Shown: positions 54,624 to 61,979 of the stretch, piece after piece
Layout: every line of letters begins with the position of its first letter
Numbering within the stretch: the first letter of the stretch is position 1
Assembly: GCF_025141935.1 (NCBI RefSeq)
Contig: NZ_CP081120.1
Coordinates: forward strand, 1,488,001 to 1,552,000
Length of the DNA stretch: 64,000 bases
Source of the DNA: Sulfitobacter sp. S190
GTDB taxonomy: Bacteria > Pseudomonadota > Alphaproteobacteria > Rhodobacterales > Rhodobacteraceae
Direction: 5' to 3'
Position numbers and translations under genes: made by a program
Notes under the pieces: model-generated
What the model was told of the DNA's origin: nothing
The model's database searches: none
Seen by the model: the letters and a program-made list of their open reading frames with translations, nothing else

Positions 54624-55034
54624 ATGGCCACGCCCGCCTTCGAAGACCTGGTTGAGGATTTTGAATTTCTCGACGATTGGGAAGACCGTTACCGCCACGT
54701 GATCGATCAGGGCAAGGCAATGGATGCACTGGCCGAAGAACTCCGCGTGCCGGCGACAAAGGTCGATGGCTGCGCCAGCCAGGTTTGGCTTCATGCGGAA
54801 ATGCAAAACGGCAAACTTCATTTCGATGGTGCGTCGGATGCGATGATCGTTTCCGGCCTCATCGCTGTTTTGCGCCAGCTTTACAATGGCTTGACGCCCG
54901 CGCAGGTCTTGGCCGTAGACGCACGAGCGGAAATGGGCCGTTTGGGTCTGAACGACCATTTGTCCGCACAACGCTCAAACGGTCTGACCGCTATGATCGA
55001 ACGGGTGCGCGAAACCGCAGCCGCTTCCGCCTAA
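54624..55034 (+). CDS. sufE: SufE-family sulfur acceptor
   Basis: SufE takes the persulfide sulfur from SufS cysteine desulfurase for Fe-S cluster assembly. The 136-residue protein contains FEFLDDWEDRYRHVIDQGKA (about 13-32), VDGCASQVWLHAEM (about 47-60) with the acceptor cysteine in GCAS, and GLIAVLRQLYNGLTPAQVLA (about 77-96). AAGGAGA lies 7 bases before ATG 54624; the open frame upstream to 54462 has no support. The other suf genes are not in this window. The last 4 bases overlap the convergent DUF1638 stop. Confidence 0.95.
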   Translation: MATPAFEDLVEDFEFLDDWEDRYRHVIDQGKAMDALAEELRVPATKVDGCASQVWLHAEMQNGKLHFDGASDAMIVSGLIAVLRQLYNGLTPAQVLAVDARAEMGRLGLNDHLSAQRSNGLTAMIERVRETAAASA

Positions 55035-55666
55035 AGGGCCGAGAGGCTGCGCGCCAGATCGCCGTAGCCGGTAAAGCGGCGTTCGAATGCGAGGCCCAGA
55101 CGCTGTGCGCATTCTTGCGCTTTGCCGGTCAGCGTAGGGTCATCCGTCTGTGCCTGATAGACCAGCTTGGTATAGTTGCCGAAATACATGTCGCGCAGTT
55201 CGGGGTGTCGGTCGAGCCCCATCGGTTTCATGATGAAGGCATCGAATTGGCGCACTAGGAAATCAGTCAGATAGAAGGTCGTGATTTCATCTTCCGAGAT
55301 TTCGGCAAATTTGGCGTTGCCTTCAAAAAAGCTGTAGCAGTGGGGGCCCGCGATCATCTCTATTCCCAGCTCGTCACATGCGGATTTGAGCAGGCCACCG
55401 GTGCCGCAATCCGCATAAGCCACAAAAATAGCGCTGTAGGTGGTACGATGCCTGGCCACCGTATCGCGGACCGCATCGGTGATCCGTTCGGGGTACAGAT
55501 GCAATTTGGCAGGCAAGCAGGTCAGATCGATGTGATCCCATCCGCTGATCCGCTTGAGATCCAGAATTTCGCGCGCCAACGCGCCACAGGCGATCACCAG
55601 AACGCGCCCCGCGGGTCGGGTCAGCGGCAGACCTGTTTCAGTAAGCGCGCTGTCATCAAGCGTCAT
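55031..55666 (-). CDS. DUF1638 domain protein
   Basis: A 211-residue soluble protein of the DUF1638 family, whose members often lie beside corrinoid methyltransferase genes. Conserved-looking elements are VLVIACGALAREIL (about 23), HIDLTCLPAKLHLYPERI (about 44), IFVAYADCGTGGLLKSACD (about 81-99) and MIAGPHCYSFFEG. Four or five cysteines and a histidine could bind a metal or cofactor. Last gene of the operon corrinoid protein-AlaE-51-residue protein-DUF1638, overlapping the preceding small gene by 4 bases. A role in the B12 methyl-transfer cycle is inferred from context only. Confidence 0.88.
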   Translation of the reverse strand: MTLDDSALTETGLPLTRPAGRVLVIACGALAREILDLKRISGWDHIDLTCLPAKLHLYPERITDAVRDTVARHRTTYSAIFVAYADCGTGGLLKSACDELGIEMIAGPHCYSFFEGNAKFAEISEDEITTFYLTDFLVRQFDAFIMKPMGLDRHPELRDMYFGNYTKLVYQAQTDDPTLTGKAQECAQRLGLAFERRFTGYGDLARSLSAL

Positions 55667-55818
55667 CGGGTGAACCAGCGGACCGCGACGGCAAGGATCA
55701 TGAAGGCGGGCAGGGCCGCCACAAGCAGTGCGGCGCTGCATTGCGAAAGCAGCCAGACGGTCACGCCGGCGGCCACGATGACGAGAGCAAGAATGAAGAT
55801 CAGATGGCGCAGGGGCAT
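55663..55818 (-). CDS. 51-residue two-helix membrane protein
   Basis: A very short gene between the AlaE-like gene and DUF1638. It begins MPLRHLIFILALVIVAAGVT and has a second hydrophobic segment ALLVAALPAFMILAVAVRWF, so two membrane helices with a basic C-terminus (RWFTR). AAAGGAA lies 6 bases before ATG 55818, and its TGA overlaps the DUF1638 ATG (ATGA), so translation appears coupled. No family is known to me. The ribosome site, coupling and clean two-helix pattern support a real protein. Confidence 0.72.
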   Translation of the reverse strand: MPLRHLIFILALVIVAAGVTVWLLSQCSAALLVAALPAFMILAVAVRWFTR

Positions 55819-55870
55819 GGCGGTTCCTTTCGCTCACAATATAGGGGGTGATGTGGCGCGGGAAAAGATA

Positions 55871-56344
55871 TCAGCCGCCCAATGACATCGGCGCCTGCCC
55901 CCGACCGGTGACGCCCATGCGGGCTCGGACCCATTCGAGGAACATCCCATAGGGTCGGCCCAGCACAAGCATCATGACCGAAACGCCAAGGGCGCCGCGC
56001 GTGATCTCCGCGCCCTCTGCACCCCCAAGAACGATGATCGCGATGTAGATCGGCACCTGAAACACCAAAAGCGCTGCCCCGTCCCAGAACAGCAGCCGAA
56101 GGCCGCGGGGCTGCCCCGCGATCCGCAGGACAAAATCGCGCCACATGCCGTATGGCCGAGCCGTCAGCACCATCAACGGCGCCCCGATCAGCCGCGCATC
56201 GAGTACTTCGGCCCAGTCCATACCGGCGATGAACCGTTCATTGATGATGCCGGTGCAGGTGAAAAACACGACCAGCGCAAGCGTATCCGCAAAAAAACCG
56301 CGCCAACCCAAGGGGGATCGCGCGGTTTTCTGGTTGTCGATCAT
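55871..56344 (-). CDS. AlaE-like L-alanine exporter family protein
   Basis: A 157-residue membrane protein with four helices. It resembles E. coli AlaE, an L-alanine exporter: FFADTLALVVFFTCTGIINE (about 15-34, cf. VADTFAMVVY in AlaE), AEVLDARLIGAPLMVLTARP then YGMWRDFVLR, FQVPIYIAIIVLGG (cf. FQSPVYVAIL) and LGRPYGMFLEWVR. The ATG at 56344 is 8 bases after the corrinoid-protein stop, so it is in that operon. Whether it exports alanine or another small amino acid here is open; the operon hints at methionine or a precursor. Confidence 0.82.
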   Translation of the reverse strand: MIDNQKTARSPLGWRGFFADTLALVVFFTCTGIINERFIAGMDWAEVLDARLIGAPLMVLTARPYGMWRDFVLRIAGQPRGLRLLFWDGAALLVFQVPIYIAIIVLGGAEGAEITRGALGVSVMMLVLGRPYGMFLEWVRARMGVTGRGQAPMSLGG

Positions 56345-56352
56345 CCGACGGA

Positions 56353-57051
56353 TCAAGCTGTCTTGCTGTTGTGCTTGCGTCCGACCCATTCCTTCGCCGT
56401 CTCCACGGCAACCGCAGCATCGCGGCAATAGGCATCGGCGCCGATGGCCTTGCCGAATTCTTCGTTCAACGGCGCACCACCCACCAGCACGATATAGTCG
56501 TCGCGCACGCCTTGTTCGACCATCGTGTCGATGACGACTTTCATATAGGGCATTGTGGTCGTCAAAAGGGCGGACATGCCCAGGATGTCGGGCTGTTCGG
56601 CCTCCAGCGCTTCCATGTAGTTTTCGACGGGATTGTTGATGCCCAGATCAACCACCTCGAAACCGGCCCCCTCCATCATCATCGACACGAGGTTCTTGCC
56701 AATGTCGTGGATGTCGCCTTTGACAGTGCCGATCACCATCTTGCCCACGCGCGGGGCGCCGGTTTCGGCCAGAAGCGGTTTGAGGATGAACATGCCGCCT
56801 TTCATGGCGTTGGCGGCGAGCAAAACCTCAGGAACAAACAGAATACCGTCGCGGAAATCGTGGCCGACGATCGTCATACCGCCGACCAGAGCCTTGGTGA
56901 GAATGTCGTAAGGGGCCCAACCGCGTTCCAGCAGGATGTTGACCGCCTCTTCGATTTCCTCCTTCAGACCATCGTAAAGGTCGTCGAACATCTGTTGGAC
57001 AAGTTCGTCGTCGTCCAGCTCGGACAGGATGATATCGTCTTCTTCGGACAT
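56353..57051 (-). CDS. Corrinoid (B12-binding) methyl-carrier protein
   Basis: A 232-residue protein equal to the cap plus cobalamin-binding modules of methionine synthase or MtbC/MttC. Residues 15-100 form the helical cap (GLKEEIEEAVNILLERGWAP, VPEVLLAANAMKGGMFILKP). Residues 103-225 are the Rossmann B12 domain with the lower axial ligand His115 in VKGDIHDIGKNLVSMMMEG (DxHxxG), then ADLGINNP-like VVDLGINNPVENYMEAL, MSALLTTTMPYMKVVID and VLVGGAPLNEEFGKAIGADA. AAGGAA lies about 8 bases upstream of the ATG. It is downstream of bmt by 196 bases on the same strand, so the two probably form a split methionine synthase or betaine methyltransferase system. Confidence 0.92.
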   Translation of the reverse strand: MSEEDDIILSELDDDELVQQMFDDLYDGLKEEIEEAVNILLERGWAPYDILTKALVGGMTIVGHDFRDGILFVPEVLLAANAMKGGMFILKPLLAETGAPRVGKMVIGTVKGDIHDIGKNLVSMMMEGAGFEVVDLGINNPVENYMEALEAEQPDILGMSALLTTTMPYMKVVIDTMVEQGVRDDYIVLVGGAPLNEEFGKAIGADAYCRDAAVAVETAKEWVGRKHNSKTA

Positions 57052-57139
57052 CTGCTTTTCCTTCTGATCGCGGGCCCAATTCGCCCACCCGTCGAATCCC
57101 TTTTGTCAGAGATGCGTGATTTTACTAGGCGGTTTGCGA

Positions 57140-57164
57140 CACGTCCCTGACGCAGGGCGACGTG
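57140..57164 (-). promoter_or_regulatory. Stem-loop in the leader of the corrinoid operon
   Basis: CACGT+CCCTG (57140-57149) pairs with CAGGG+ACGTG (57153-57157 and 57160-57164), with a 3-base loop and a 2-base bulge. It lies 89 bases before the corrinoid gene start. No U-tract follows and no B12-box sequence is seen, so its role is unknown. Confidence 0.4.
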
Positions 57165-57247
57165 GCCGGATGAATTGTGATCGCGTTTGCGTGTGGTGTG
57201 GGAGCGCCGTGCAGGAGCAGCGAAAAATGCTGCGCGCGCACAGAGGG

Positions 57248-58264
57248 TTAAGCCACGCGGCGGCGTCCCCGGCGGGGGCTGCGGGTGGGGCCTGCGCCAT
57301 CGGTGCCGTCGCTGTCCGAAGAAAACGCACCCAATGCGGCCGTTATCTGTGGCAGCGAGGGGGCGGTCCCGGGCGCAGTGGTGTCGAGCGCTTCGCGCAT
57401 TTTTTCAAGGTGTTCGGGCATGGTGCCGCAACAGCCGCCGATGATCCGCGCACCGCAATCGCGCGCCATCACCGCATAGGTGGCCATCAATTCCGGTGTG
57501 CCATCGTAATGGATGTGACCGTCGTGATATTTCGGGATGCCCGCGTTGCCCTTGGCGATCAAGGGCAGGTTGGCGTCCGCTGCGGTAAAGCCCAGAACCG
57601 TGCGCAGCAAATCCGAGGCGCCGGTGCCGCAGTTCGCGCCGAATGCGAGCGGTTTATGCGAAAGAGCGGCGACCATCTCGACCATCGCGGCAGAGGTCAT
57701 ACCCATCATGGTGCGTCCGGCCGTGTCGAAACTCATGGTGCCTGCCCATGGCAGACCCGCACGTGCAAACCCCTCGGCCGCGGCCCGGAATTCTTCGGGG
57801 GCGGAGATGGTCTCCAGCCAGCCGATATCGGCACCACCGGCTTTAAGCCCATCGGCTGTTTCATGAAACATTTCCACCGCATCAGCGTGCGTCAGGGTGC
57901 CCACAGGCTCCATGATGTCACCGGTGGGGCCCACGGATCCTGCCACGATCACGGGGCGCCCGGCCTTGTCCGCAATCTCGCGACCTAATTCGGCAGCAAC
58001 GCGGCTCAGCTCGTGCGCGCGGTGCTGCGCGTCATGCAACTTGAGCCGCGAGGCGTTCGCCCCGAAGCTGTTGGTCAGGAACAGGTCCGATCCGGCATCG
58101 ACCGCGCCACGGTAGAGCGTGCGAATTTTCTCGGGCGCGTCCGTGTTCCACAACTCGGGGGCGTCGCCGGACATCAGCCCCATGTTGAAAAGGTTCGTGC
58201 CCGTCGCACCGTCCGCCAGAAGGGTGCCTTTTTCTTCCAAAAGCCGTTCAAATACGGACGTCAT
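57248..58264 (-). CDS. bmt: Homocysteine S-methyltransferase (betaine/B12-dependent type)
   Basis: A 338-residue zinc enzyme equal to the homocysteine-binding domain of MetH/BHMT. The substrate loop LADGATGTNLFNMGLMSGDA (about 16-35) is followed by TNSFGANASRL (about 64) and the zinc ligands Cys212 (FGANCGTGASD) and Cys278/Cys279 (IIGGCCGTMPEH). The C-terminal 40 residues are an extra tail ending in a basic RRGRRRVA. AAGGAGA lies 6 bases before ATG 58264. Methyl donor candidates are betaine directly, or methyl-cobalamin on the adjacent corrinoid protein, as in split methionine synthases. The family is sure; the donor is inferred. Confidence 0.92.
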   Translation of the reverse strand: MTSVFERLLEEKGTLLADGATGTNLFNMGLMSGDAPELWNTDAPEKIRTLYRGAVDAGSDLFLTNSFGANASRLKLHDAQHRAHELSRVAAELGREIADKAGRPVIVAGSVGPTGDIMEPVGTLTHADAVEMFHETADGLKAGGADIGWLETISAPEEFRAAAEGFARAGLPWAGTMSFDTAGRTMMGMTSAAMVEMVAALSHKPLAFGANCGTGASDLLRTVLGFTAADANLPLIAKGNAGIPKYHDGHIHYDGTPELMATYAVMARDCGARIIGGCCGTMPEHLEKMREALDTTAPGTAPSLPQITAALGAFSSDSDGTDGAGPTRSPRRGRRRVA

Positions 58265-58328
58265 GGCGCGTCTCCTTGGGGTAGGTGTGGGATTTTGTCT
58301 TCCCATGCAGCGGCTGATCTCACAAGAT

Positions 58329-58352
58329 TCATAATCTTCATCTTGATTATGA
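58329..58352. promoter_or_regulatory. Inverted repeat between bmt and purC
   Basis: TCATAATC (58329-58336) and GATTATGA (58345-58352) are exact inverted copies with an 8-base spacer. AAGATT/AATCTT (58324-58329 and 58333-58338) forms a second overlapping dyad. It sits 65 bases upstream of the bmt ATG and 104 bases upstream of purC, a good operator position for a methionine/SAH-type regulator; the regulator is not identified. Confidence 0.55.
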
Positions 58353-58412
58353 GCCTTGGTCACATAGCCGCCGCTTGCAGCAGAGCGACCCTTGCACTAA
58401 GAGATGCCCAAC

Positions 58413-58435
58413 GGGCGCGAGACCCCCTCGCGCCC
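58413..58435 (+). promoter_or_regulatory. Stable hairpin in the purC leader
   Basis: GGGCGCGAG (58413-58421) and CTCGCGCCC (58427-58435) form a perfect 9-bp GC-rich stem with a 5-base loop, ending 20 bases before the purC ATG and 6 bases before its AGAAGGG ribosome site. There is no U-tract. It may affect purC translation or mRNA stability. Confidence 0.5.
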
Positions 58436-58455
58436 AACGTCAGAAGGGTCTGCAG

Positions 58456-59217
58456 ATGGCGCGCCGCAAGAAAATCTACGAAGGCAAAGCGAAGATTCTC
58501 TACGAAGGCCCGGAGCCCGGCACCATCGTCCAGTACTTCAAGGACGACGCAACCGCATTCAATGCCGAGAAGAAAGACGTGATCGACGGCAAAGGCGTGT
58601 TGAACAACCGGCTGTCCGAATACTTCATGACCGGCCTGAACCAGATCGGCGTTCCTACGCATTTCATCAAGCGTCTCAACATGCGCGAACAGCTGGTGCG
58701 CCAGGCCGAGATCGTGCCGCTCGAGGTGATCGTGCGCAATTACGCGGCAGGCACCATGTCGAAGCGGCTCGGGATTGACGAGGGCACACAGCTGCCGCGC
58801 CCCATCGTCGAGTATTGCTACAAGGATGACAGCCTCGGCGATCCGCTGGTCACCGAAGAGCATATCGCCGCATTCGGTTGGGCCAGCCAGCAGGATATGG
58901 ATGATATTCTCAGCCTCGCCCTGAGAGTGAATGATTTTCTGTCGGGCATGATGCTGGCGGTCGGTATCCGGCTTGTCGATTTCAAGATCGAGATCGGACG
59001 GGTGTATGATGGCGATTTCCAGCGTCTGATCATCGCGGACGAGATTTCTCCGGACAGCTGTCGCCTGTGGGACATCGAGACCGGCCAGAAACTGGACAAG
59101 GACGTTTTCCGCCGTGATCTGGGGTCGCTGACCGATGCGTATACGGAGGTTGCCAGTCGTCTCGGGGTGATGCCCCGCACGTCGACACCGGTCACCAAAC
59201 CGACGCTGATCAACTGA
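58456..59217 (+). CDS. purC: SAICAR synthase
   Basis: PurC joins CAIR and aspartate with ATP in purine synthesis. The 253-residue protein starts [20 protein letters not shown] and has [21 protein letters not shown] split over about 29-49, [34 protein letters not shown] (about 94-113), [14 protein letters not shown] (about 175) and [14 protein letters not shown] (about 194), the substrate and ATP motifs. Relatives of this short form are usual in alphaproteobacteria. The frame is open from 58375, but the family start is ATG 58456. First of purC-purS-purQ. Confidence 0.97.
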   Translation: MARRKKIYEGKAKILYEGPEPGTIVQYFKDDATAFNAEKKDVIDGKGVLNNRLSEYFMTGLNQIGVPTHFIKRLNMREQLVRQAEIVPLEVIVRNYAAGTMSKRLGIDEGTQLPRPIVEYCYKDDSLGDPLVTEEHIAAFGWASQQDMDDILSLALRVNDFLSGMMLAVGIRLVDFKIEIGRVYDGDFQRLIIADEISPDSCRLWDIETGQKLDKDVFRRDLGSLTDAYTEVASRLGVMPRTSTPVTKPTLIN

Positions 59218-59269
59218 CGCAGGCGTCGGAATTGAGTTTATTTTGCAAGATGAAGCAGGGGACGTTGCC

Positions 59270-59500
59270 ATGAAAGCGCGGGTGCATGTGATGCTGAAGA
59301 ACGGGGTTCTGGATCCTCAGGGCGAGGCGGTGCGGCACGCCTTGGGCGCGATGGGGTTTGATGGTGTCGAAGGTGTCAGGCAGGGCAAGGTCATCGAGCT
59401 TGATCTTGCGGAGGGTGCTACCGAGGCCGATGTGACGCGGATGTGCGAAAAGCTGTTGGCCAATACGGTCATTGAAAGCTACTCCATCGAGGTGGCGTGA
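59270..59500 (+). CDS. purS: FGAM synthase subunit PurS
   Basis: PurS is the small bridging subunit of the three-part FGAM synthase (PurS-PurQ-PurL). The 76-residue protein reads [20 protein letters not shown] (about 2-21), then [12 protein letters not shown] (about 37-48) and [17 protein letters not shown] (about 58-74), which is the complete usual length. The start is ATG 59270. It shares one base with purQ (TGATG), ensuring matched subunit levels; purL is outside this window. Confidence 0.96.
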   Translation: MKARVHVMLKNGVLDPQGEAVRHALGAMGFDGVEGVRQGKVIELDLAEGATEADVTRMCEKLLANTVIESYSIEVA

Positions 59501-60168
59501 TGCGCGCGGCTGTTGTCGTTTTTCCGGGGTCCAATTGTGACCGCGATCTTGCTGTTGCGCTGGAGCGTGCCGGTGCGGATGTCTCCATGGTATGGCACAA
59601 GGATGATGCGCTGCCCGAGGGTGTCGACATCGTCGGCGTGCCGGGCGGTTTTTCCTACGGTGATTATTTGCGGTGTGGCGCGATTGCGGCCAATTCACCG
59701 ATCTGCAAATCCGTAGCCGCGCATGCGGAACGTGGCGGTTATGTCCTGGGCATTTGCAACGGGTTTCAGGTTTTGACCGAAACCGGTTTGCTACCGGGGG
59801 CCTTGCTGCGCAATGCGGGGCTGAAATATATCTGCAAAACGGTCGGTTTGCGGGTCGAAACCTCCGCATCCGACTATACCTGCGGATACAACGCCGGCGA
59901 TGTGATCGATATTCCGATTGCCCACCACGATGGCAACTATTTTGCGGATGCCGAAACGATAGCGATGCTGCAGGGCGAAGACCGTGTTGCTTTCACCTAT
60001 ACCGACAATCCGAACGGGGCACAGGCCGATATTGCGGGTATTCTGTCGCAAAACCGCCGTGTTCTGGGGATGATGCCGCATCCCGAGCGGGCGGCGGATG
60101 ATGGCCACGGCGGCACCGATGGGGCGGCGCTCTTCCGCGCATTGGCCGGGGTACTGACAGCCGTCTGA
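59500..60168 (+). CDS. purQ: FGAM synthase glutamine amidotransferase subunit PurQ
   Basis: PurQ releases ammonia from glutamine for FGAM synthase. The 222-residue class I amidotransferase starts [20 protein letters not shown] and has [17 protein letters not shown] (about 48-64) and the nucleophile in [20 protein letters not shown] (Cys near 86). The His-Glu pair is in [17 protein letters not shown] (about 191-207). The ATG at 59500 follows an in-frame GTG by one codon; I use the ATG. Ends 37 bases before the dctB-like gene. Confidence 0.97.
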   Translation: MRAAVVVFPGSNCDRDLAVALERAGADVSMVWHKDDALPEGVDIVGVPGGFSYGDYLRCGAIAANSPICKSVAAHAERGGYVLGICNGFQVLTETGLLPGALLRNAGLKYICKTVGLRVETSASDYTCGYNAGDVIDIPIAHHDGNYFADAETIAMLQGEDRVAFTYTDNPNGAQADIAGILSQNRRVLGMMPHPERAADDGHGGTDGAALFRALAGVLTAV

Positions 60169-60205
60169 CTTGAGCCTGCAGACCCGCCCCGTTAGGGTGC
60201 GGTGA

Positions 60206-61975
60206 ATGAACACGAACGGCGCGTCAACCAGCCCTTTGCGGCCAAACGGTATCGTCAGCTGGCGTTTGCGCGCGGGTCTTGTGGTTCTGCTTGTCCTGGC
60301 TGTTCTGGTGATTTCGGTGACCAACCGGTTGCTGACCGACAGGTTCACCGAAACCACGCGCAACCGTGCAGAGCTGCGGATTGCGCTTTATGGCGGCAAC
60401 CTGTTGGCAGAATTGCGCCAGAACGCGATCGTTCCGCAATTGCTGGCGCGCGATCCCACGTTGATTACGGCTTTGCAGACGTCAAACTATTCGATGTCGA
60501 CGCAGCGTTTGATTTCGTTTGTCGAGGAGATCGGTGCCGCGTCCCTGATGCTGTTTGATACGGACGGACGCACGGTTGCTGCGACGGACCGCAACCGGCT
60601 CGGATCTGCCCATCGGTCGGAGCCCTATTTCGTTGACGCGATCCGGTCCAATGCGACCATCTTCAGCGTGATCGAGCAGGAAACGGGCGGCTTCCGGTTT
60701 TTCTATTCCCGCCGTATTCAGGATGGTGGCACGACAGCGGGCGTGATTGCCGCCGAGGTGGATCTGCAAAAGTTCGAGCGCGCCTGGGCCGGAATTTCGG
60801 ACGCCGTGATTGTCACCGACAGCACAAACCGTATCATTCTGGCGACGGAACCGCGTTGGCGGGGGCGCACCGAGGAAGAGGCCCTGGCCAACCAGACCCC
60901 CTTGAGTGCGATTGAACGGGCCATTCAGGCCACCGCGGATTGGACTGCATTGCCGCCCGATGCCTATTTGCAAGGCGAGGCGGTCATGCGTCTGGACGCG
61001 CGGGTGAATTTCCGTGGATGGCGGATGGTGAGCTATACGACCTACGCGTCCGTGCGCGAAAAGGTCAACGGGGTGCTGGCGCTGGAAGTCATGGGGTTTG
61101 CGATTCTGCTGGCGCTGAGTTTCTATGCGTTGAACCGGCGTACGGCGGGCAAGGCGCTGCTCTTCCAGCGGGAATCGGCAGAGCTTCGCGCATTGAACGC
61201 GGCCCTGCAGCGTGAAATCGCCGAGCGTAAACGCGTACAGCAAACGCTTGCCGTGGCCGAGCAGACGCTGGAGCAATCGAGCAAGCTGGCAGCACTTGGC
61301 GAAATGTCGGCGGCTGTGAGCCACGAGCTGAACCAGCCGCTGGCCGCAATGAAAACATATCTGGCGGGGGCGCGGTTGTTGTTGCGCCGTAACCGGCATG
61401 ACGAGGCGCTGAGTTCATTTGGCCGGATTGACGATCTGATCGAACGGATGGGCGCGATCACGAGACAGCTGAAAAGCTATGCCCGCAAGGGGCAGGAGAG
61501 TTTTTCACCTGTAAACATGGGCGACGCGCTTGCCTCCAGCCTTTTGATGATGGAGCCGCAACTCCGGCAACGGCAGATCCAGATTTCGCGTATCCTGCCG
61601 GAAAACCCTGTTTACGTTCTGGGCGACCGGATGCGCATCGAACAGGTTTTGGTCAACCTCTTGCGCAATGCGCTTGATGCGACCAAATCCGAACGCAACC
61701 CCAGTGTTGAGATTATACTCAGTGCCGGAGAGACCGCGACCCTCACGGTGCGCGACAATGGCCCGGGTATCGAGGACCTAGATGCCCTGTTTGAGCCGTT
61801 CTATACAACAAAGCAGCCCGGTGACGGTGTCGGGCTGGGGCTTGCGATCTCTTCGGGGATCGTGGCTGACCTGGGTGGGCGGTTGACCGCACGCAACGGT
61901 CAGGCCGGTGGCGCGGTATTTGAAATGCAGTTGCCCATCTATGAGGGTGACAAGGAAGTGGAAGCGGCGGAGTAG
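60206..61975 (+). CDS. DctB-like sensor histidine kinase
   Basis: A 589-residue membrane sensor of the C4-dicarboxylate class. Helices are at 22-40 and 290-308, enclosing a periplasmic double-Cache domain (about 41-289, with SLMLFDTDGRTVAATDRNRL and HRSEPYFVDAIRSN). A coiled coil follows (320-360), then the H-box GEMSAAVSHELNQPLAAMKT with His373, N-box NLLRNALDATKSE, G1 VRDNGPGIEDL and G2 KQPGDGVGLGLAISSGIVAD. The HELNQPL and Cache layout match DctB. The response regulator follows 4 bases on. No dctP/Q/M transporter genes are in the window, so the signal is inferred. Confidence 0.92.
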   Translation: MNTNGASTSPLRPNGIVSWRLRAGLVVLLVLAVLVISVTNRLLTDRFTETTRNRAELRIALYGGNLLAELRQNAIVPQLLARDPTLITALQTSNYSMSTQRLISFVEEIGAASLMLFDTDGRTVAATDRNRLGSAHRSEPYFVDAIRSNATIFSVIEQETGGFRFFYSRRIQDGGTTAGVIAAEVDLQKFERAWAGISDAVIVTDSTNRIILATEPRWRGRTEEEALANQTPLSAIERAIQATADWTALPPDAYLQGEAVMRLDARVNFRGWRMVSYTTYASVREKVNGVLALEVMGFAILLALSFYALNRRTAGKALLFQRESAELRALNAALQREIAERKRVQQTLAVAEQTLEQSSKLAALGEMSAAVSHELNQPLAAMKTYLAGARLLLRRNRHDEALSSFGRIDDLIERMGAITRQLKSYARKGQESFSPVNMGDALASSLLMMEPQLRQRQIQISRILPENPVYVLGDRMRIEQVLVNLLRNALDATKSERNPSVEIILSAGETATLTVRDNGPGIEDLDALFEPFYTTKQPGDGVGLGLAISSGIVADLGGRLTARNGQAGGAVFEMQLPIYEGDKEVEAAE

Positions 61976-61979
61976 AGAT

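Noticed and set aside
57052..57247. Cobalamin riboswitch ahead of the corrinoid gene
   Set aside because: No B12-box-like sequence and the leader is too short for the full fold; only one stem-loop is seen.
58265..58455. SAM or SAH riboswitch upstream of bmt
   Set aside because: I could not find the conserved core sequences of known SAM or SAH riboswitch classes; only a simple dyad and a plain hairpin are present.
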